DNA of 64,000 nt from an uncultured bacterium (GTDB lineage Bacteria > Bacteroidota > Bacteroidia > Bacteroidales > Bacteroidaceae), in NCBI GenBank assembly GCA_905215555.1, contig CAJMQU010000007.1, positions 66,988 to 130,987 on the forward strand, in the 5' to 3' direction. Shown piece by piece: positions 34,786 through 44,475 of the stretch. The notes beneath the pieces are model-generated. The model did no database searches. It was not told the DNA's origin and was given only the letters and a program-made list of their open reading frames with translations. Every line of letters begins with the position of its first letter. Position 1 is the first letter of the stretch. The position numbers were made by a program, and so were the translations under genes.

Positions 34786-35931
34786 TTATTTCTCAGGCAA
34801 TGCCACTTCAACCCAGGAAATCGGGTCTAGAGCCATCCCATTATTTCCGTTACCTGTATAATCAGTAACTGTCTGACCTGTTCCTTCATCAAACTTCCAG
34901 TAAGCCACCAGTCCTTCCGAATCTGGTTCCACCAAATAAAAATGGTTTTTAGCATTGATTTCGTCCGCAGTCAATACTTTGTTCCAGATGCGACATTCTG
35001 AAATTTCACCTTCCAACCAACGGTCGCGGTTATAAGAATGGCCAATCCAAAAACCATTGCCTTCATCTGTCATGGTTTGCCCCCAGTTTACAGCACCAGC
35101 ATCTACCGTATCTTCCAGTTTATTCTTACCATTAATATAAACTATCATCTTCTTGGCATCTGCATCATATGTTACAGCAATATGAACCCACTCTCCCGTA
35201 GGAATAGCCAGATCGGCAGAGGTTACATTATGATCAGGATTGGCTATCTGTAACTGATTCTGCGGAATGCTAGCATCTCCAATACGTATCAGGAATTTTC
35301 CTTCAATGCCCATAATCGTCGTAAGCATCTTGTCGAACTTGCTGACACGAATCAGAGCTTCAGCTGTCAGTTGTCTCAGATTATTAGCCACTTCCGGTTT
35401 CTTCCAATCTACATGAATAGAATTTTTGGTAATGTTACCCACTACATTAATCAATGCAGCACCCTTCAAAACATAATACATGGTACGTGCACTTTGCAAA
35501 ACATCAATACCTGCCTGTCCAATGGTTACGGGTAACACGTATATCTGTTCGCTATCCAGATTTAACAGATTCTTGAATTTTACCATTACAGCTTCCGAGG
35601 TAACAGTACCTGCCGGAATAACGAGTTCCGTATTCTCCAAAGAATAGTATTCCGCCGGTAAGCCCTGAGCCTTATCATAGTAAACGGCATTATACATTTC
35701 AACCAAAGACATATCGGCCTTTAAAGATACGTTTATATCCTTTCCTTCAGGTTTAGCCAAAGCCAATTGGAATTGGCCTTCCGCTGTTTCTGTCTTCAGC
35801 AATACAGTGCTGGCCTTGACAGAAGTGCTTATATACACACGATTATCGAAATTCTCAGTATCATCACTGCAAGCTGCAAACATCCCAGCCAATAATGCTA
35901 TTGATACTAAATATAAGTTTTTCAGTTTCAT
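34786..35931 (-). CDS. DUF1735 + LamG (concanavalin A-like) surface glycan-binding lipoprotein
   Basis: A 381-residue lipoprotein (FAAC lipobox). DUF1735 occupies about 30-160 ('YYSLENTELVIPAGTVTSEA'). A LamG-like lectin domain follows at about 175-375 ('GEWVHIAVTYDADAKKMIVY', 'EISECRIWNKVLTADEIN', 'GLVAYWKFDEGTGQTVTDYT'). It probably binds N-glycans or glycoproteins next to SusD. It corresponds in position and architecture to BT3985 of the B. thetaiotaomicron high-mannose locus. Confidence 0.87.
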   Translation of the reverse strand: MKLKNLYLVSIALLAGMFAACSDDTENFDNRVYISTSVKASTVLLKTETAEGQFQLALAKPEGKDINVSLKADMSLVEMYNAVYYDKAQGLPAEYYSLENTELVIPAGTVTSEAVMVKFKNLLNLDSEQIYVLPVTIGQAGIDVLQSARTMYYVLKGAALINVVGNITKNSIHVDWKKPEVANNLRQLTAEALIRVSKFDKMLTTIMGIEGKFLIRIGDASIPQNQLQIANPDHNVTSADLAIPTGEWVHIAVTYDADAKKMIVYINGKNKLEDTVDAGAVNWGQTMTDEGNGFWIGHSYNRDRWLEGEISECRIWNKVLTADEINAKNHFYLVEPDSEGLVAYWKFDEGTGQTVTDYTGNGNNGMALDPISWVEVALPEK

Positions 35932-35943
35932 AATATTATTCTT

Positions 35944-36957
35944 TTATTTACGAGGAGAAGGATTCATAATATTAATAGCTTCTTTCACATATGGATATAT
36001 AGCATCAGCATTATAATAGTCATTCTGAATGTTGTATATCGCAATACCAGCTCTGGTATAGTCAGCAGAAGGTTCCGTAATCCAATAGGCAGCTTCTTTA
36101 ATAGCTCTTGCCTTATCATAAAATCCGGTTTTGGTATCGGCGGCATCCATAGAGACAGTCGAAACCGCCACTACGAAACGGTCTGTCGGAGTACTTGCTG
36201 AAAGCATAGCCTGACGTGCCACTACTGATAACTTTTCAACAGCATCTACATCATCCGTTGCCAGAATGATGTGACGACATTCTGTCAGTATAGACTGGCC
36301 TATCAAATTCTCCGGATAGCCTTGAAAAGTCAACAACTTAGCAGTATTGGCTTGTTTCCATGCCATAACAGCCCCCCAGAAAATATCCTGATTCGCCTTG
36401 GCCTCTTCCTTATCAGCCGCAGACATATAAATAGGATTTTTCCCTTTATATTCCGCAATTATACCGTCAAAAGAAGATTCATAACTTATCAGTTTGTCTA
36501 CTTCCGCCTTTAGATAAGCACTGAAGAGACCTGTCTCTACACCTTCTTTCACTTTATTCGCATATTCTTTCTGTATCCGGTCGAAACTGATTGTATAAAC
36601 CACTTTTGTACCTTTTCTACGTACAGCAGCCATATCTGCTAATTCGAATTCAGCCAAATCCGCCGGATACATCATTGAAACAACATCCAAGCTGTCGGGA
36701 ATATCTGAAATGTGATGAGCACGACTGTAAGGTGCTTTTACACTATTGTCAAACCATGCATATGCCACCTTATGATCGCTAGAACTTTTATATGCGTTCA
36801 AGTTCTCCAAATATTTGGCATAAAGTTCCGGACTCTGTTCTTCGAGTCCCGGGCGATTGATATCAATACTTTCAACATCAGTACATGATACCAACAAAGC
36901 CATAGTCAATATAGGAAGCAAGGCTCCAAATATCTTATTACTTTTATATTTTTTCAT
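35944..36957 (-). CDS. GH18-like lipoprotein, predicted non-catalytic glycan-binding protein
   Basis: 337 residues from the ATG at 36957; an upstream TTG at 36966 is less likely. It is a lipoprotein (LLVSC lipobox). The fold resembles the small GH18 lipoproteins of these loci, but the motif reads FDGIIAEYKG where active enzymes have DG-x-D-x-D-x-E. The middle acidic residues and the catalytic Glu spacing are lost. It is therefore probably a surface glycan-binding protein, matching the BT3986 position between the DUF1735/LamG protein and SusD. Confidence 0.82.
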   Translation of the reverse strand: MKKYKSNKIFGALLPILTMALLVSCTDVESIDINRPGLEEQSPELYAKYLENLNAYKSSSDHKVAYAWFDNSVKAPYSRAHHISDIPDSLDVVSMMYPADLAEFELADMAAVRRKGTKVVYTISFDRIQKEYANKVKEGVETGLFSAYLKAEVDKLISYESSFDGIIAEYKGKNPIYMSAADKEEAKANQDIFWGAVMAWKQANTAKLLTFQGYPENLIGQSILTECRHIILATDDVDAVEKLSVVARQAMLSASTPTDRFVVAVSTVSMDAADTKTGFYDKARAIKEAAYWITEPSADYTRAGIAIYNIQNDYYNADAIYPYVKEAINIMNPSPRK

Positions 36958-36982
36958 ACTATTCAATGATTATTTTGAGTAA

Positions 36983-38605
36983 TTATTTAGCAGGCTTACA
37001 ATCCCACCAGATTCGGGTTGCCATTGTATCACCTTTCTTATTACTTGATTCCTTAGTCAGTGCAGAAACAGCGGCATCCAAATTTTCTCCATTCTCACGA
37101 TACTCATCAGCAGGATAAGGCAAACGACGTGCACCTTCTGCATCATCCACTACTCCATCACTTAAATTGTGCATCGCAGGCATCAACTTAGGATATCCTG
37201 TACGACGATATTCCGACCATGCTTCCATAGTGCTTGGAAAGATAGCAATCCATTTCTGAGTGATGATTCTTTCCAGCTTTGTTTCAAAATCTGCCGCTTC
37301 ATCCCAAGCAACAGTTATCGTAGAATTAGTAGAACCAGAGTAATCATATTTCTGTCCATCTTCTCCCTTCAACGGATCTTTGTAGACAGTTGGTAATCCT
37401 GTAGAATTAGTCAGATAAGTAGAAGCACCGGACACACCACGTTCTTCAAAAGAAAGACTAACAGCTTCTTCGTAGAGGGCTTTAGCCGTTCCGCCCATAT
37501 TCCACCCACGGAGCGCACCTTCTGCCCGCAAGAAGGTGACTTCTGAAGTCGGGAAGATGAGCATATTATCAGTCACTGTCACCTTCATGCAAGAGTAACC
37601 TTGAGACCATGCATTATACTGTCCCTGTCTGATACCACGACGCAGACCGACATAGTCTTCCGTACCTTTATAAGCCCCTTTTGTAGCAAACGTAGACTTA
37701 TCATAATAAACTTCACGACGAGGATCACCATAACCATTCATGTAGCAGACCAAATCGGCAGAAATACGAGCATCACCCCAGTTCGGCATAAAGCGTTCCC
37801 ATGGATTGTGATCCACAACTTTATGATAAGCACCATCCGTGCTTGCAGTCATTACACCGATTTCCGAATTAACAGCTTCTTCAGCTTTTTGCTTTGCCAG
37901 ACTCTCATTGACATATACAATACGCATAGCCATACGAAGTTTCACAGAATTAGCAAACTTAGCCCATGCCTTGGTATTACCACCATAGATACGATCGCCA
38001 CTGGAATTGAAATTCTGGGCAGAATAAGTGGTAAGTACTTCTATAATACTATCCAAATCTTCAAACATTTTCTTATAAACCTGTTCCTGAGAATCGTAGG
38101 CTGATTTCAAAGCATTGTTCACACCCACTTGAGAATAGGGAATTGGTCCATACGTATCAGTCACTCGCAACATAGTGCAAATGCGATATAATTCTGCTAA
38201 TGAGAGATATACTTCATCCTCACATTGATCTTTCAACTGAAAGTAATTTGGATAGAACTTATCGTAAAAATCAGCAAAAGGTATTCTTAACCAAGCCTCA
38301 GACGGATTGTAAGTAGCAAAACGTCCCGACCAGCCGGTACCTAAGTTAGAATCTGCCACATAACCGGAAAATCCACCTGGCATCAAACAATCTACATACT
38401 GGGAGAAATTTTCCTGTTCAGGCATCATCACATCCTGCATATTCAGTAAAAGTGCACTAAACAAGTAATCATCCGGCAACATCTGATCCAAATCCGGTTC
38501 ATGAGGATTCTTATTATAATCTATATAATCTCCGGTACAAGCCACGCTACCGAACAATATTGCTCCTGCAGCCACGAATTTCGCTATTGTACTATTTATT
38601 TTCAT
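36983..38605 (-). CDS. SusD/RagB-like nutrient-binding lipoprotein (SusD-like_2)
   Basis: 540 residues from the ATG at 38605. A lipoprotein signal ends SVAC. Family marks are 'DYIDYNKNPHEPDLDQMLPD', 'VTDTYGPIPYSQVG', 'ANSVKLRMAMRIVYVNESLA', 'TFLRAEGALRGWNMGG' and 'AWSEYRRTGYPKLMPAM'. It pairs with the SusC at 38619 (13 nt gap) as the surface lid of the importer. It is paralogous to the SusD at 2471, suggesting that the two PULs handle related glycans. Confidence 0.93.
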   Translation of the reverse strand: MKINSTIAKFVAAGAILFGSVACTGDYIDYNKNPHEPDLDQMLPDDYLFSALLLNMQDVMMPEQENFSQYVDCLMPGGFSGYVADSNLGTGWSGRFATYNPSEAWLRIPFADFYDKFYPNYFQLKDQCEDEVYLSLAELYRICTMLRVTDTYGPIPYSQVGVNNALKSAYDSQEQVYKKMFEDLDSIIEVLTTYSAQNFNSSGDRIYGGNTKAWAKFANSVKLRMAMRIVYVNESLAKQKAEEAVNSEIGVMTASTDGAYHKVVDHNPWERFMPNWGDARISADLVCYMNGYGDPRREVYYDKSTFATKGAYKGTEDYVGLRRGIRQGQYNAWSQGYSCMKVTVTDNMLIFPTSEVTFLRAEGALRGWNMGGTAKALYEEAVSLSFEERGVSGASTYLTNSTGLPTVYKDPLKGEDGQKYDYSGSTNSTITVAWDEAADFETKLERIITQKWIAIFPSTMEAWSEYRRTGYPKLMPAMHNLSDGVVDDAEGARRLPYPADEYRENGENLDAAVSALTKESSNKKGDTMATRIWWDCKPAK

Positions 38606-38618
38606 ACTTTTCAAGCTT

Positions 38619-41600
38619 TTAGAATTTAAGTTTCAAATTGAATCCCACGCTACGCAAACTCGGCATCATGAAATAGTCAACTCCTTGATAATAGTTATTA
38701 CTTGTAGAAGCTACAGCTTCCGGATCAAAAGGAGCCTTGCTATAAATCATCCACAAATTGCGCCCTACCAATGAGAGAGTAATGTCCATTACATTCTTCA
38801 ATTTCGCTCTGGGAATAGTATAACTAATGGATGCTTCTTGCAAACGTAAATTGGTTGCACTATAGGTATACATTTGCGGAATACCGCTGTCGCCACCTAC
38901 CGCTGTGTACCACTTTTCCGCATCAACTACGTCACCACCATTGATAACCACGCCACCATTGTCACGCGCAAGAGCTGAAGCTTCAGATACACCATTAGCG
39001 TCAAGAGTAGCTTGTGTAGCCGAATAAACAATACCACCTAAACGAGCTGTCAGCAAGAAACCAAAACCAAAGTTCTTATATTGAAAATCATTACGCCATG
39101 CCATATTAGCTTTCGGAAATACTGAACCAAGTTTAATTCCATCTTTCAGACTCTCAGTCTTAACAGAGCCATTAGCATCCACATAAATATTATTGTTCGC
39201 ATCACGCTTCAAATCAGACATAGAATAAAGATCACCCAAAGACCCGCCTTCTTTTAATATAAAGTGAGCATTTGACAATCCTTTCATATCCAATTGCGTC
39301 TTAGAAATAACCTCACCAGTCACCGGATGTACATATCCGTCAATCAAGCTAAGGATTTTATTTTTATTGGCACTAAACGTATAATTCGAGTTCCAGGTAA
39401 ATTTATTCCAAGTATTCTTATAGCCTAAAGAAAGTTCGACACCACGGTTGCGCACATTACCAGTCTGTGCATAGAAAGTACTATAGCCGCCAGTAGGCAG
39501 TTCCTGTGTATCCATGGTCTGATTATAAGTCTTGGTATTGTAGAATGAAACATCCAAATTAAAGTGTCCTAAAAAACGAGCCGTAAGACCTACTTCCCAA
39601 GAATCTGTGCGTTCAGGTTTCAAATCATACAAAGGATAAGCTGATTTTGTACTATACTTACCTGTTGAACTATCCCATTCAAAAGTAGGATAAGCCAGGA
39701 AGCGTTTAAACGGCAAACCTACAGATGCCCATGAAGCACGTAACTTAAGGTAAGAAATGCTTTCCGGCAAAGTGAATATCTCAGATAAAAGAACAGAAGC
39801 ACCCACTGAAGGATAAAAGAAAGACTTCTGTACCGACTTAGGACCTGCCAATTGTGAAGGCCAGTCATTACGTCCGGTCAATGTCAGATAGTAAGCATTT
39901 TTATAACCTACTTCCGCAGAAGCAAAAATAGACTGTGTTTGTTCACGATAACCTGTTTCTTCACGCTTGGTAGTCTGTTTATCCAACTGTGTTATCGAGA
40001 AGTAGTTAGCCAAACCGTCGTTAGGAATAGGACCTTTTACTCCCATCGCTTCAGAACGGGTGTCTGAGTAAGAAGCACCAATATTAGCGGTCACCCCCCA
40101 ATCTTCTCCAAAACGTTTATTAATATTTATCAGGAAATCGGCATACGCTTGCTTATCACGCGTATTAGTCACACCATAATAACCATTCTCAGAGCCTTCG
40201 GCAATAGTCGGTTCTGTTGAAGCATAATATTTCTGAGTATAAGTATTCATTGAATTGTCAATACGTACACGTCCGGCTACGTTCAACCAATCCAGAATAT
40301 CATAAGACAAAGAAGCACTCAGCATATAACGGTCTTTATCATTCTCACGCAAATTGCGATAATTAATCCAGTAAGGATTCTGCAAACGATATGAACCACC
40401 ACCTTGCGGCCAATATTGCGTATATAATTTACGAACCGGATCATACCGTTCAAACATTTTATATTCTTCCCAATCATTGCCACGTGGGAACAAATAGGCT
40501 GAAGCCACCGGATTTGCATAAATACCTTGGTTAGTCATATTTCGGTCTTTCTGCATAATATATTGCGCACCTACATCCAATTTCATCTTATCATTCAAGA
40601 ACTGGGTAGTATTACGGAATGTGAAATTGTAACGTTCATATTTATTATTGGGCACAATTCCACGAGAGTTAACCGCAGCAGCCGACAAATAGGTTTGATT
40701 GTGTTCCGAACCTGTAGAAAGTGAAACAGTTTCCGTACCGATAATACCTGCCTGAAAATAATCATCTTTGGGATTATAACCATAACGATTACTTGAGTTC
40801 AAACGGGCTCCCCAACTTCCATCAGTACCTGACGTACCATACCAATCTTGGAACTTAGGCATCACAAAAGGATTCAGCACCTCTGTGTTACTGGATACAG
40901 ACAAAGATACACGCCCTGCGGCACCCTTCTTAGTAGTGATAACAATAGCACCATTTGACGCATTACTACCATACAAAGCCGCCGCAGCAGCACCGGACAA
41001 TACAGACATTGATTCGATGTCATCCGGGTTAATATCAGCAATAGCCTCTGTCGTACCTTGTGAATCGAACTCACTATCACCGCCTGCAGAGCTCAAATTG
41101 TACATAGGGATACCATCAATGACATAAAGTGCATTAGAAGACTGTTCAATACCCCTTGAGCCGCGCATAACAACTTTACTGGCACCACCTACACCCGAAG
41201 AAGAAGCATTAATGTTCAGACCAGCTACCTTACCATTCAACGAGTTGATAAAGTTGGCATCTTTCACCGCCAATGCGGTCTCTGCATCTACCTGAGTTAC
41301 ATTATAACTCAAAGCTTTTTCTGCACGCTTGATACCAAGAGCCGTCACCACCACCTCTTCTATCAACTGTGTGTCACTCTCCATCATCAGTTTAATAGGC
41401 TCCGAGCCTTTGGCTGCAATTTCCTGTGACTTGTAGCCAATGTAAGAAAACTGAATCACAGGATTCGCCACAGTAGTAGTCAGCGTGAAATTACCGTCGA
41501 TATCAGTGATACAGCCGTCAGCAGTGCCTTTCACCAGCACATTCACGCCAATCAGAGGCCCCATATCATCAGATACCACTCCGGTGATGGTGCGCTGTTT

Positions 41601-41948
41601 CCCCTGTTGGTTACCTTCTTGCGGCGCGGCCGACTTCTCAGAAAGATAAACAATGTTATCTTCTACTTTAAAAGAAATGTCTTTTCCTTTAAGAATAGCA
41701 TTCAAGGCATCTTCAATAGATGCGTTCTTCACCTTGACACTTTCAACTGTCACTGTGGCGAGTTTGTCGTCATAGAAAAATTGATACTTGGATTGAGATT
41801 TAATCTGTTCGATGACCGTCCCTAATGTTGTGCGGGACACGTTCAAATTCAACTGGGCGAAAGTCCACTGAACTGATACAGCCATGAAGAACAAAACTAA
41901 TAAAGTCCGCAGAAATTTCGAACTTTGAAAAGCATGATTGTTGTTCAT
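38619..41948 (-). CDS. SusC/RagA-type TonB-dependent transporter with STN domain
   Basis: 1109 residues from the ATG at 41948; the frame extends to a TTG at 41954. A signal peptide ends near TFAQ. An STN domain follows (about 35-100, 'TVIEQIKSQSKYQFFYDDKL'), then a carboxypeptidase-D-like domain ('ITGVVSDDMGPLIGVNVLVK'), a plug ('VVTALGIKRAEKALSYNVTQ', 'LYVIDGIPMYN', 'LYGSNASNGAIVITTKKGA') and the barrel, ending LKLKF. The STN domain should signal to the FecR-like protein at 44476. It is preceded by a bidirectional terminator, so this operon has its own promoter. Confidence 0.94.
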   Translation of the reverse strand: MNNNHAFQSSKFLRTLLVLFFMAVSVQWTFAQLNLNVSRTTLGTVIEQIKSQSKYQFFYDDKLATVTVESVKVKNASIEDALNAILKGKDISFKVEDNIVYLSEKSAAPQEGNQQGKQRTITGVVSDDMGPLIGVNVLVKGTADGCITDIDGNFTLTTTVANPVIQFSYIGYKSQEIAAKGSEPIKLMMESDTQLIEEVVVTALGIKRAEKALSYNVTQVDAETALAVKDANFINSLNGKVAGLNINASSSGVGGASKVVMRGSRGIEQSSNALYVIDGIPMYNLSSAGGDSEFDSQGTTEAIADINPDDIESMSVLSGAAAAALYGSNASNGAIVITTKKGAAGRVSLSVSSNTEVLNPFVMPKFQDWYGTSGTDGSWGARLNSSNRYGYNPKDDYFQAGIIGTETVSLSTGSEHNQTYLSAAAVNSRGIVPNNKYERYNFTFRNTTQFLNDKMKLDVGAQYIMQKDRNMTNQGIYANPVASAYLFPRGNDWEEYKMFERYDPVRKLYTQYWPQGGGSYRLQNPYWINYRNLRENDKDRYMLSASLSYDILDWLNVAGRVRIDNSMNTYTQKYYASTEPTIAEGSENGYYGVTNTRDKQAYADFLININKRFGEDWGVTANIGASYSDTRSEAMGVKGPIPNDGLANYFSITQLDKQTTKREETGYREQTQSIFASAEVGYKNAYYLTLTGRNDWPSQLAGPKSVQKSFFYPSVGASVLLSEIFTLPESISYLKLRASWASVGLPFKRFLAYPTFEWDSSTGKYSTKSAYPLYDLKPERTDSWEVGLTARFLGHFNLDVSFYNTKTYNQTMDTQELPTGGYSTFYAQTGNVRNRGVELSLGYKNTWNKFTWNSNYTFSANKNKILSLIDGYVHPVTGEVISKTQLDMKGLSNAHFILKEGGSLGDLYSMSDLKRDANNNIYVDANGSVKTESLKDGIKLGSVFPKANMAWRNDFQYKNFGFGFLLTARLGGIVYSATQATLDANGVSEASALARDNGGVVINGGDVVDAEKWYTAVGGDSGIPQMYTYSATNLRLQEASISYTIPRAKLKNVMDITLSLVGRNLWMIYSKAPFDPEAVASTSNNYYQGVDYFMMPSLRSVGFNLKLKF

Positions 41949-42079
41949 AAACAAAGTTTAAAGGTTACACATTGGTTAATTTTAATTAGTCAGAAGAACC
42001 TTCCTTCCGACTTACGTATATAAAACAACGGGCACTCAAAATACACTTACTACAAAATGATATTTTTTTTCATTAATAC

Positions 42080-42112
42080 AAAAAAGGGGATAGTTTTATT
42101 TGCTATCCCCTT
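42080..42112 (-). terminator. Terminator between GH92 and susC
   Basis: AAGGGGATAG (42084-42093) and CTATCCCCTT (42103-42112) form a perfect 10-bp stem. In minus-strand RNA it is followed by a T6 run, so it ends the sigma/anti-sigma/GH92 transcript 27 nt after the GH92 stop. Confidence 0.8.
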
Positions 42113-42138
42113 CTTCAACACATTATTAACGTTTTCTC

Positions 42139-44418
42139 TTACTTCTTCTTCAGTTCATTGGAGAAAGAATAAGGATAATCTTCCGGCTGTGTTCCTCTTT
42201 GCAGATTAGGCTTGCTGCTCATATCAAATTTCAAGACACCACCCTTCATCAGTTCTCCATGTTTCAGATAATTCCTGGTATACTCATTTCCATCCAGACG
42301 GAGCGAGTTGATATATATATTTTCAGCATTATTATTTGCTGCATCAATCACCAACGAATTGCCATTCTCAAAATGCAGGGTAGCTTTCTTGAACAAAGGA
42401 GCTCCCAAAACATATTCGTCGGTTCCCGGACAAACAGGATAGAAACCCAATGCGGAGAATACATACCAGGCGGAAGTCTGCCCGTTATCTTCATCGCCGC
42501 AATAACCGTCGGGACCGGGAGTGTACATGCGGTTCATCACCTGGCGCAACCAGTATTGCGCTTTCCAGGGCTGCCCGGCATAGTTGTACATATAAATCAT
42601 ATGCTGTATCGGCTGGTTGCCATGAGCATAGTTGCCCATGTTCATCACCGTCATCTCGCGTATTTCATGAATTACCTGACCATAATAACTGTCATCGAAT
42701 ACGGGAGGAACCGTAAACACTGAATCCAGCATTCCAACAAACACTTTTTCACCCCCCATCAAGTCAATCAATCCTTGCGGATCGTGGAATACGGACCAGG
42801 AATAATGCCAACTGTTTCCTTCCGTAAAGGCATCGCCCCACTTCAACGGTGAGAAAGGAGACTGGAACTGCCCGTCTTTATTACGGCCACGCATCAACAG
42901 ACTTTCTTTATCGAATACATTCTTATAGTTCATGGCACGGTTAGCAAAGAGTTTCAGCTCTTTCTTCGGACGGTCCAAAGCCTTAGCCATCTGATAAATA
43001 CACCAGTCATCATAAGCATACTCTAATGTGCGGGCAGCATTCTCGTTGATTTTCACGTCATAAGGAACATAGCCCAGCTCGTTATAATATTCATGACCGA
43101 GGCGGCCGGTAGAAGATACTTCGGGATGCACATTCTTAGTCCCGTGAATAAGGCCTTCGTATAAAGTGTTTACATCATCCACTTTGACACCTTTCAGATA
43201 AGCGTCGGCAAGCACGGAGGCCGAGTTATTGCCAATCATGCAGCCGCGATGTCCCGGACTGGCCCATTCGGGAAAGAAACCACTTTCTTTATAAGTGTTG
43301 ATAAGTCCTTCCTGAATCTGCTTGTTCACCGACGGGTACATCAGGTTAAGGAAGGGGAACAGGCAACGGAAAGTATCCCAGAAACCGGTATCGGTATACA
43401 TATACCCAGGAAGAACCTGTCCGTTGTAAGGGCTGTAATGCACAGGAGCACCGGCTTCGTCGAATTCATAAAAAGAGCGGGGGAAAAGGACGGAACGGTA
43501 CAGACAAGAATAGAATGTACGATACTGGTCGAGGTTACCACCGTCCACCTCTATTTTTCCCAGCACTTGGTTCCAAGCATCCTGCCCTTTCTGAACCAAA
43601 GACTCAAAACTGTCATTACCCAGTTCTTTGAGGTTCCGGCCGGCTTGTTCAAAACTGATAAAGGAAGAAGCTACGCGGGCATGAACGATTTCTCCTTTGC
43701 GGGTCTTGAAACCGATGATCGCACCTGCATGTCCGGCAGTCTGCTCATCCTGATTTTCGAGTATATTGCCATCGGCAACAGAAGCCTTGTAAGTGAAGGG
43801 TTTGTCGAATTCTACAACGAAATAACTTTTGAAGTTATCGGGAACTCCGCCACTATTGCGGGTAGTGTATCCGATGATTTTGTTTTGCTCGGGAATAATC
43901 TTGATATAAGAACCTTTATCAAAAGCATCCACCACAATGTATGAATGGTCGTTCTCGGGGAAAGTGAAACGGAACAGCACGGCACGTTCAGTGGGAGTAA
44001 ACTCCGTCACGACATCATGTTCCGCCAGATATACCTTATAATAATGAGGCAACGCCACTTCTCCCTTATGAGAGAACCAGCTGGCACGCTTGTCTTCATC
44101 AAATTCCGGTTTGCCCACCACCGGCATGATGGAGAACTGACCGTAATCGTTTATCCAGGGACTGGGCTGGTGAGTCTGCTTGAAACCGCGGATCTTATTG
44201 GCGGTATACACATACTGCCAACCATCCCCCATTTTTCCCGTCTGCGGAGTCCAGAAGTTCATACCCCAAGGACGTGCGATGGCCGGATAGGTGTTGCCCG
44301 TAGATAGTTCGAAGGTAGACAACGTGCCCATCAATGGACTGACGTATTGCGTAAAATCTTTAGCCTGCCCCCAAAGAGCACAGCACAAAAAGCTGATCGA
44401 TAAAAAAAGGTTCTTCAT
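42139..44418 (-). CDS. GH92 alpha-1,2-mannosidase-like enzyme (BT3990 type)
   Basis: 759 residues with a Sec signal peptide and no clear lipobox, so probably periplasmic. The predicted catalytic acid Glu533 (TEGNSWHYSW) and the pair Asp642/Asp644 (CGDEDNGQTSAW) fall at exactly the residue numbers reported for B. thetaiotaomicron BT3990, a calcium-dependent alpha-1,2-mannosidase. The downstream motif is HGNQPIQH instead of the HGNEPSHH in the other two GH92s here. It should remove terminal alpha-1,2-mannose from imported high-mannose glycans. It is the last gene of the sigma-factor operon. Confidence 0.92.
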   Translation of the reverse strand: MKNLFLSISFLCCALWGQAKDFTQYVSPLMGTLSTFELSTGNTYPAIARPWGMNFWTPQTGKMGDGWQYVYTANKIRGFKQTHQPSPWINDYGQFSIMPVVGKPEFDEDKRASWFSHKGEVALPHYYKVYLAEHDVVTEFTPTERAVLFRFTFPENDHSYIVVDAFDKGSYIKIIPEQNKIIGYTTRNSGGVPDNFKSYFVVEFDKPFTYKASVADGNILENQDEQTAGHAGAIIGFKTRKGEIVHARVASSFISFEQAGRNLKELGNDSFESLVQKGQDAWNQVLGKIEVDGGNLDQYRTFYSCLYRSVLFPRSFYEFDEAGAPVHYSPYNGQVLPGYMYTDTGFWDTFRCLFPFLNLMYPSVNKQIQEGLINTYKESGFFPEWASPGHRGCMIGNNSASVLADAYLKGVKVDDVNTLYEGLIHGTKNVHPEVSSTGRLGHEYYNELGYVPYDVKINENAARTLEYAYDDWCIYQMAKALDRPKKELKLFANRAMNYKNVFDKESLLMRGRNKDGQFQSPFSPLKWGDAFTEGNSWHYSWSVFHDPQGLIDLMGGEKVFVGMLDSVFTVPPVFDDSYYGQVIHEIREMTVMNMGNYAHGNQPIQHMIYMYNYAGQPWKAQYWLRQVMNRMYTPGPDGYCGDEDNGQTSAWYVFSALGFYPVCPGTDEYVLGAPLFKKATLHFENGNSLVIDAANNNAENIYINSLRLDGNEYTRNYLKHGELMKGGVLKFDMSSKPNLQRGTQPEDYPYSFSNELKKK

Positions 44419-44475
44419 GATATTACAATAATTATTGAGTTGTCAGGTTTTAGATATAATGCCGTCTCAAACGAG

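Noticed and set aside
42139..44418. HGNQPIQH in place of HGNEPSHH as a sign of a mannose-phosphate-specific GH92
   Set aside because: The general acid of GH92 lies in the earlier EGNSWHYSW motif (Glu533), which is intact, so the Gln is not a loss of the catalytic acid.
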